The translations under genes were made by a program, and so were the position numbers. Under the pieces are notes generated by a model, which ran no database searches, was not told where the DNA came from, and was given only the letters and a program-made list of their open reading frames with translations. Shown here piece by piece: positions 60,272 to 64,000 of a stretch of DNA of 64,000 nucleotides (positions within the stretch are counted from its first letter, which is position 1; every line of letters begins with the position of its first letter). The DNA comes from Oscillospiraceae bacterium (GTDB taxonomy: Bacteria > Bacillota > Clostridia > UMGS1883). The DNA lies in the NCBI GenBank assembly GCA_015068735.1, contig SVJW01000004.1, forward strand, positions 18,035-82,034. Reading direction: 5' to 3'.

Positions 60272-61420
60272 ATGAATCTTGAAGAATGCAGAAAAGAAAT
60301 AGATATTATTGACAAAGAGCTGGTAGAGCTTTTCGTTAAAAGAATGAATGTGGCAAAAAATGTTGCCCAGTACAAGAAAGAAACAGGTATGGCTGTGTAC
60401 GATGCCGAAAGGGAAAGAAAGCTTCTCGAAAAGGTAGAGGAAGCAGCAGGCGAGGAATTCGGTGACTACACAAGAAGACTTTACAGCTCTATCCTTGAAC
60501 TCAGCCGTAACTATCAGAGTAAGTCCCTTGCAGTTTCTTCGGGGCTTTCAGCCGAAATTATAAAGGCAACAAAGGAAACTACACCGCTTTTCCCCGAGAA
60601 GGCAGTTGTTGCGTGTCAGGGTATTGAGGGTGCACATTCTTCTGCTGCTTGTCAGAAACTTTTCGAAAAGCCTTCCATTATGTACTGTCAGTCCTTCGAT
60701 GCTGTTTTCCACGCAGTTGAAAGCGGTCTTTGCTCTTATGGCGTTGTTCCGCTGGAAAACAGTAGCGCAGGTAGTGTAACTCAGATTTACAACCTTATGA
60801 GCGAGCATAAATTCAGTATTGTTCGCAGTACAAAAATGCAGATTCAGCACAACCTCCTCGTTAAGAAGGGTACAAAACTTGAAGATATAAAGGAAGTATA
60901 TTCTCATTCTCAGGCACTCAGCCAGTGCAGTGACTTCCTTTCATCTCTCGGCAAGGGTGTCAAGGTAACAGAATGTGCAAATACTGCAGTAGCGGCAAAG
61001 ATGGTAGCAGATTCTGAACGCAATGATGTAGCGGCAATCTCTTCCGAACTTTGTGCAAGTCAGTACAGCCTTGAAATTATAAAGCCCTATATTCAGAATA
61101 CAAAGAATAATTACACACGTTTCATCTGTTTCTCCAAAAAGTTAGAGATTTATCCCGGTGCGGACAGAACAAGTCTTCTTATCAAGACTCCTCACCGTGC
61201 AGGTGCACTTTACAGCGTAATCGCAAACTTCTATTCTCTCGGAATCAATATTATCAAGCTTGAAAGCCGTCCCATTCCGGAAAGCGATTTCGAATTCATG
61301 TTCTACTTCGACATAGATGTGTCTGTATATTCCGAGAAGCTTCCTGCAATTATTGATTTGCTGGAATACTCTTTAGGTGCTAAAAACGTTAAGTATCTGG
61401 GAAGCTACAGAGAGGCTTGA
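60272..61420 (+). CDS. pheA: Bifunctional chorismate mutase/prephenate dehydratase
   Basis: Converts chorismate to phenylpyruvate (382 aa). An AroQ-type chorismate mutase (about 1-85, LEECRKEIDIIDKELVELFVKRM and RRLYSSILELSRNYQ) precedes a prephenate dehydratase (about 105-285, QGIEGAHSSAACQKLF, GVVPLENSSAGSV, TRFICFSK). A C-terminal ACT domain (about 295-375) includes GALYSVIANFYSLGINIIKLESRPI, with the GAL and ESRP residues that bind Phe, so Phe feedback is expected. Two in-frame ATGs nine bases apart exist; 60272 is preferred for spacing. Confidence 0.95.
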   Translation: MNLEECRKEIDIIDKELVELFVKRMNVAKNVAQYKKETGMAVYDAERERKLLEKVEEAAGEEFGDYTRRLYSSILELSRNYQSKSLAVSSGLSAEIIKATKETTPLFPEKAVVACQGIEGAHSSAACQKLFEKPSIMYCQSFDAVFHAVESGLCSYGVVPLENSSAGSVTQIYNLMSEHKFSIVRSTKMQIQHNLLVKKGTKLEDIKEVYSHSQALSQCSDFLSSLGKGVKVTECANTAVAAKMVADSERNDVAAISSELCASQYSLEIIKPYIQNTKNNYTRFICFSKKLEIYPGADRTSLLIKTPHRAGALYSVIANFYSLGINIIKLESRPIPESDFEFMFYFDIDVSVYSEKLPAIIDLLEYSLGAKNVKYLGSYREA

Positions 61421-61425
61421 TTTTA

Positions 61426-62649
61426 ATGAACATATACCTTATTGCAAAAAAACTCAGTCATTCTTTTTCAAAGCCCATTCATAACGAGCTTGCGGATTAT
61501 TCCTATGAATATAAGGAACTTGAAGAAAACGAGGTAGGGGAGTTTCTTAAAAAGAAAGAATTTGACGGACTAAATGTGACAATCCCATACAAACAGACCG
61601 TAATGGAGTTTCTTGACTGCATTTCTCCCGAAGCCATCAAAATCGGTGCTGTGAATACAATCGTAAACCGTGATGGCAAGCTTTGCGGACATAATACCGA
61701 CTACTACGGCTTCAGCTACGAGATAAAAGAATCGGGTGCGGATATAACGGGAAAAGATGTAGTCGTTTTAGGAAACGGTGGTGCTGCAAAAACCGTCGTA
61801 TGCGTATGCAACGACCTTGGTGCAAAGAGTGTTTCTGTTGTAACCTCTGCAGAACTTCGTGCAGGGGACGTGGAAAAATACTACGGGGGACAGATTGTTA
61901 TCAATGCAACCCCCGTGGGGATGTATCCCAACACAGGCGCAGCCGTGGTTGATATCGGGAAATTCACCAAATGCGAAGCCGTCCTCGATCTGATATATAA
62001 CCCTGCAAAGCCTCAGCTTCTCCTTGATGCCGAAAAGCTTGGAATGAAAACGGCAAACGGACTGGGTATGCTTGTGGCACAGGCAAAAAAAGCCTGCGAA
62101 ATCTTTACTGAATCCTCGGTTGCGGATTCCGAGATTGACCGTATCCGTACCAAAATTGAAAATCAGACGAAAAATATTGTCCTTGTGGGAATGCCGGGAT
62201 GCGGAAAGTCCACCGTGGGAACATATCTTGCCGAGCTTACCGGGAGAGAGTTTTTTGACAGCGATGAGGAAATTAGTAAAAAAGGAAAATCCCCTGCGGA
62301 GCTTATAAAAGAAAACGGTGAAGAATATTTCAGGCAGGTTGAAACCGATGTTCTTTCCGAGCTTTGTAAAAAAAGCGGATGCGTAATCGCCACAGGCGGT
62401 GGCGCAGTAAAAAAAGAAAGAAATCACGACATTATAAGACAGAACGCCACCGTTGTTTTTATAGACAGAGAGCTTAAAAGACTTTCGACCCAAGGCCGTC
62501 CTCTGTCGCAAGGCGGAATCGAAACGTTGGAAAAGCTTTACGAAGAAAGACTTCCTTTATATAAGAAGGTAAGCGATTTTTCCGTAAAGTCACAAAAAAC
62601 ATGGCAGGAAACAACGGCACAAATTCTTGAAAGGCTGAATAAAAGGTGA
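61426..62649 (+). CDS. Fused shikimate dehydrogenase-shikimate kinase
   Basis: Bifunctional protein (407 aa) joining two successive-step enzymes of the pathway. Residues about 1-240 are AroE: LSHSFSKPIHNELADYSYEYKEL, GLNVTIPYKQTVMEFL (catalytic Lys), NTIVNRDG, HNTDYYGF (catalytic Asp) and the NADP-binding VVLGNGGAAKTVV. Residues about 248-407 are AroK: LVGMPGCGKSTVGTYL (P-loop), FFDSDEEI (shikimate Asp), YFRQVETDVL, IATGGGAV and TQGRPL lid. The fusion lets dehydroshikimate pass to shikimate-3-phosphate on one chain. It stands between pheA and aroQ. Confidence 0.94.
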   Translation: MNIYLIAKKLSHSFSKPIHNELADYSYEYKELEENEVGEFLKKKEFDGLNVTIPYKQTVMEFLDCISPEAIKIGAVNTIVNRDGKLCGHNTDYYGFSYEIKESGADITGKDVVVLGNGGAAKTVVCVCNDLGAKSVSVVTSAELRAGDVEKYYGGQIVINATPVGMYPNTGAAVVDIGKFTKCEAVLDLIYNPAKPQLLLDAEKLGMKTANGLGMLVAQAKKACEIFTESSVADSEIDRIRTKIENQTKNIVLVGMPGCGKSTVGTYLAELTGREFFDSDEEISKKGKSPAELIKENGEEYFRQVETDVLSELCKKSGCVIATGGGAVKKERNHDIIRQNATVVFIDRELKRLSTQGRPLSQGGIETLEKLYEERLPLYKKVSDFSVKSQKTWQETTAQILERLNKR

Positions 62650-62654
62650 TACTT

Positions 62655-63083
62655 ATGAAGATACTTGTTATTAACGGTCCCAATCTTAATATGTTGGGAA
62701 TAAGAGAACCCGACATTTACGGAAAGAACACTTATAAAAATCTTGTTGATATGATTCAGTCCCACGCCGATGAAAAAGGTGTGGAGGTTGAATTTTATCA
62801 GTCCAACCACGAGGGAGATATTGTTGACCGTATTCAGGCGGCATACGGAAACATTGACGGCATCGTAATAAATCCCGCCGCCTATACTCATACCAGCGTG
62901 GCAATTCTTGACGCACTCAAGGCTGTGGGTATCCCTACTGTTGAGGTGCATATCAGCGCCATAGAGGACAGGGAAGAGTTCCGTCAGTTTTCATATGTAT
63001 CTCTCGTTGCCAAGAAAACCATTACGGGAAAAGGCTTCAATGGCTATATAGAGGCATTTGACGACCTTTGTGGAAATAATTGA
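62655..63083 (+). CDS. aroQ: Type II 3-dehydroquinate dehydratase
   Basis: Third step: 3-dehydroquinate to 3-dehydroshikimate by the dodecameric type II enzyme (142 aa). It shows KILVINGPNLNMLGIREPDIYG (Arg and Tyr active-site loop), QSNHEGDIVDRIQAA, GIVINPAAYTHTSVAILDAL (catalytic His) and VEVHISAIEDREEFRQFS. ATG 62655 has AAAGG 8 nt upstream. It is the last gene of the operon. A tRNA promoter follows at 63103. Confidence 0.96.
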   Translation: MKILVINGPNLNMLGIREPDIYGKNTYKNLVDMIQSHADEKGVEVEFYQSNHEGDIVDRIQAAYGNIDGIVINPAAYTHTSVAILDALKAVGIPTVEVHISAIEDREEFRQFSYVSLVAKKTITGKGFNGYIEAFDDLCGNN

Positions 63084-63102
63084 AAAAAAGTAAAAAAAAT
63101 AC

Positions 63103-63131
63103 TTGACTTTTGTTTTACGCTATATTATAAT
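63103..63131 (+). promoter_or_regulatory. Promoter of the tRNA Met-Glu-Val operon
   Basis: TTGACT (63103-63108), 17-bp spacer, TATAAT (63126-63131), 34 nt before the first tRNA. Confidence 0.85.
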
Positions 63132-63164
63132 AATCAACGTGTCAGGCGAAAGTCTTGTACATGT

Positions 63165-63241
63165 GGCGGTGTAGCTCAGTTGGCTAGAGCAAACGGTTCA
63201 TACCCGTTAGGTCGGTGGTTCGAGCCCACTCGCCGCTACCA
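63165..63241 (+). tRNA. tRNA-Met (anticodon CAT)
   Basis: Acceptor GGCGGTG pairs with CGCCGCT (two wobbles), the anticodon stem AACGG/CCGTT encloses loop TTCATAC, and CCA is encoded. The lack of initiator features marks it as an elongator or, if the C is lysidine-modified, an Ile tRNA. Confidence 0.93.
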
Positions 63242-63245
63242 CTTT

Positions 63246-63320
63246 GGCCCGTTGGTCAAGCGGTTAAGACACCGCCCTTTCACGGCGGTAACACGAGTTC
63301 AAATCTCGTACGGGTCACCA
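63246..63320 (+). tRNA. tRNA-Glu (anticodon TTC)
   Basis: Acceptor GGCCCGT with ACGGGTC, loop CTTTCAC, and encoded CCA. The 75-nt sequence GGTCAAGCGGTTAAGAC is typical of bacterial tRNA-Glu. Confidence 0.95.
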
Positions 63321-63323
63321 TAT

Positions 63324-63399
63324 GGGAGCATAGCTCAGCTGGGAGAGCATCTGCCTTACAAGCAGAGGGTCATAGGTTCGAGCCCTATTGTTCCCACCA
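63324..63399 (+). tRNA. tRNA-Val (anticodon TAC)
   Basis: Acceptor GGGAGCA with TGTTCCC, anticodon stem CTGCC with loop TTACAAG-type bases giving anticodon TAC, and encoded CCA. Confidence 0.93.
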
Positions 63400-63446
63400 T
63401 CAAAAAAAGCAAGTCTTTTGACTTGCTTTTTTTGATGGTGGGAACA
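63389..63446 (+). terminator. 27-bp perfect palindrome at the end of tRNA-Val
   Basis: Arms 63389-63415 and 63420-63446 with loop TTTT. The left arm begins inside the tRNA (TGTTCCCACCA) and the right arm ends with the mirrored TGGTGGGAACA. A T7 run within acts as the terminator. Confidence 0.85.
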
Positions 63447-63449
63447 GTT

Positions 63450-63606
63450 GTATTTGCCTTACGGCAAGTTGTATTGCTTCGCAGTTATATTCGGCTTGCA
63501 CCGAGTGGTATTGTGCTTCGCACAGTTAGGGCAAATACAATAACACTGCAAAGGAAGTTTGCAATAACACTTTTGCTTGCAAAAATATAACTTCAACGAA
63601 GTTGAA
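63450..63606. repeat. Cluster of tiny perfect hairpins after tRNA-Val
   Basis: A run of at least five small stems: TTGCC/GGCAA (63454-63467), GTGC/GCAC (63513-63523), TGCAAA/TTTGCA (63547-63563), TTTTGC/GCAAAA (63571-63584) and TTCAAC/GTTGAA (63592-63606). Two weaker ones lie between. GTTATAT/ATAAC-like linkers separate them. No gene is present from here to 63811. Confidence 0.7.
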
Positions 63607-63704
63607 ATATAACCAAACGGTTCGCCCATCTTGTGCTCTCACCCCTCTTTCTTCCTTATATATAGTAACCACGCAAAAAAATATAAATTTCCCGAAAAAA
63701 TATG

Positions 63705-63733
63705 TTGACAAAGAAAATCGCTTATGGTATATT
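63705..63733 (+). promoter_or_regulatory. Promoter of rpmG-secE
   Basis: TTGACA (63705-63710), 17-bp spacer, TATATT (63728-63733), near-consensus. Confidence 0.8.
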
Positions 63734-63811
63734 ATTCTTACCTCGCTATGCAGGGCTTTTTTTACGTGCATAAAAATACGGGGCAAATTCTTACTCGGGA
63801 GGCGCAGAATC

Positions 63812-63961
63812 ATGAGAGTTAAAATAACATTGGCATGCACAGAATGCAAGCAGCGTAACTACAATACTATTAAAAATAAGAAGAACAATCCTGACAGACT
63901 TGAAATGAATAAGTATTGTCCTTTCTGCCGCAAGCACACACTGCATAAAGAATCTAAGTAA
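63812..63961 (+). CDS. rpmG: Ribosomal protein bL33
   Basis: 49-aa large-subunit protein with a zinc ribbon: CTECKQRNY and [20 protein letters not shown] lies 8 nt before the ATG. It precedes secE as in most Firmicutes. The Cys-containing (C+) form needs zinc. Confidence 0.97.
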   Translation: MRVKITLACTECKQRNYNTIKNKKNNPDRLEMNKYCPFCRKHTLHKESK

Positions 63962-63977
63962 TAGAAGGTGAACTTTA

Positions 63978-64000
63978 ATGGGAGAAAATGCTAAAAAAGA
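63978..64000 (+). CDS. secE: Preprotein translocase SecE (start only)
   Basis: Only MGENAKK is inside the window. The call rests on the rpmG-secE-nusG order of Firmicutes, the short gap of 16 nt and GAAGGTG before the ATG. The sequence itself is too short to prove it. Confidence 0.7.

Noticed and set aside
1..64000. CRISPR arrays, rRNA genes or a replication origin
   Set aside because: No regularly spaced direct repeats of 25-40 bp with unique spacers, no rRNA segments and no dnaA-box cluster were seen.

Overview
The window reads as chromosomal DNA of a low-to-moderate GC Gram-positive anaerobe of class Clostridia. The grounds are the gene orders mutS-mutL-miaA-hfq, SpoVB-like flippase-mazG-hup and rpmG-secE, Mn2+ riboswitches in front of cation antiporters, a flavodiiron protein/rubredoxin pair, an LTA-synthase-like enzyme, and strong AGGAGG-type ribosome binding sites with -35/-10 promoters spaced 16-18 bp. 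No genus can be assigned.

Region 1 (1-9.5 kb, minus strand) is one long operon starting at a consensus promoter at 9419-9447: miaB, a ylbF-family gene, mutS, mutL, miaA, hfq, an HlyD-like membrane protein and yggS, which runs off the left edge. It joins tRNA A37 modification (MiaA makes i6A, MiaB makes ms2i6A) with mismatch repair and RNA regulation. Region 2 (9.5-19.4 kb, minus strand) holds an M20 dipeptidase, a CDF cation transporter, two paralogous CaCA antiporters each behind its own yybP-ykoY Mn2+ riboswitch, three small uncharacterised proteins, an RlmD-type rRNA methyltransferase and a GH13 amylase. Region 3 (19.4-25.9 kb, plus strand) has an RlmL-type methyltransferase, the TIGR03960/DUF2344 pair, a SpoVB/MurJ-like flippase, mazG and hup. 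Region 4 (25.9-44.2 kb) has membrane and secreted proteins of unknown role, thyA and folA, an LTA-synthase-like protein, tRNA-Pro(GGG), a Cof phosphatase, a MATE pump, an FAD oxidoreductase coupled to a GH106-like glycosidase, a candidate structured RNA at about 40.4-40.8 kb, FprA/rubredoxin, a ZIP transporter and tRNA-Pro(CGG).

Region 5 (44.3-51.4 kb) is the most unusual. The competence/AAA+ gene yifB (comM) is split just before its Walker A motif by an AT-rich island of about 5.56 kb. The island has perfect 22-bp terminal inverted repeats and is flanked by the direct repeat TCTTCT. Removing it with one repeat copy restores a 507-residue YifB reading frame exactly. The island carries eight genes, none a recognisable transposase or recombinase. 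One looks like the C-terminal part of a conjugation-type ATPase.

Region 6 (51.5-64 kb, plus strand) has a sodium:solute symporter, an HtrA protease, and a complete shikimate plus Tyr/Phe operon (aroF-tyrA-aroB-aroA-aroC-pheA-aroEK fusion-aroQ). A 27-codon Phe/Tyr-rich leader peptide and mutually exclusive hairpins precede the operon, which is the layout of a classic transcription attenuator. Then come tRNA-Met, tRNA-Glu, tRNA-Val, rpmG and the start of secE. Around the tRNAs lie duplicated and mirrored tRNA 3' ends and clusters of tiny perfect hairpins that look like a dispersed repeat system.
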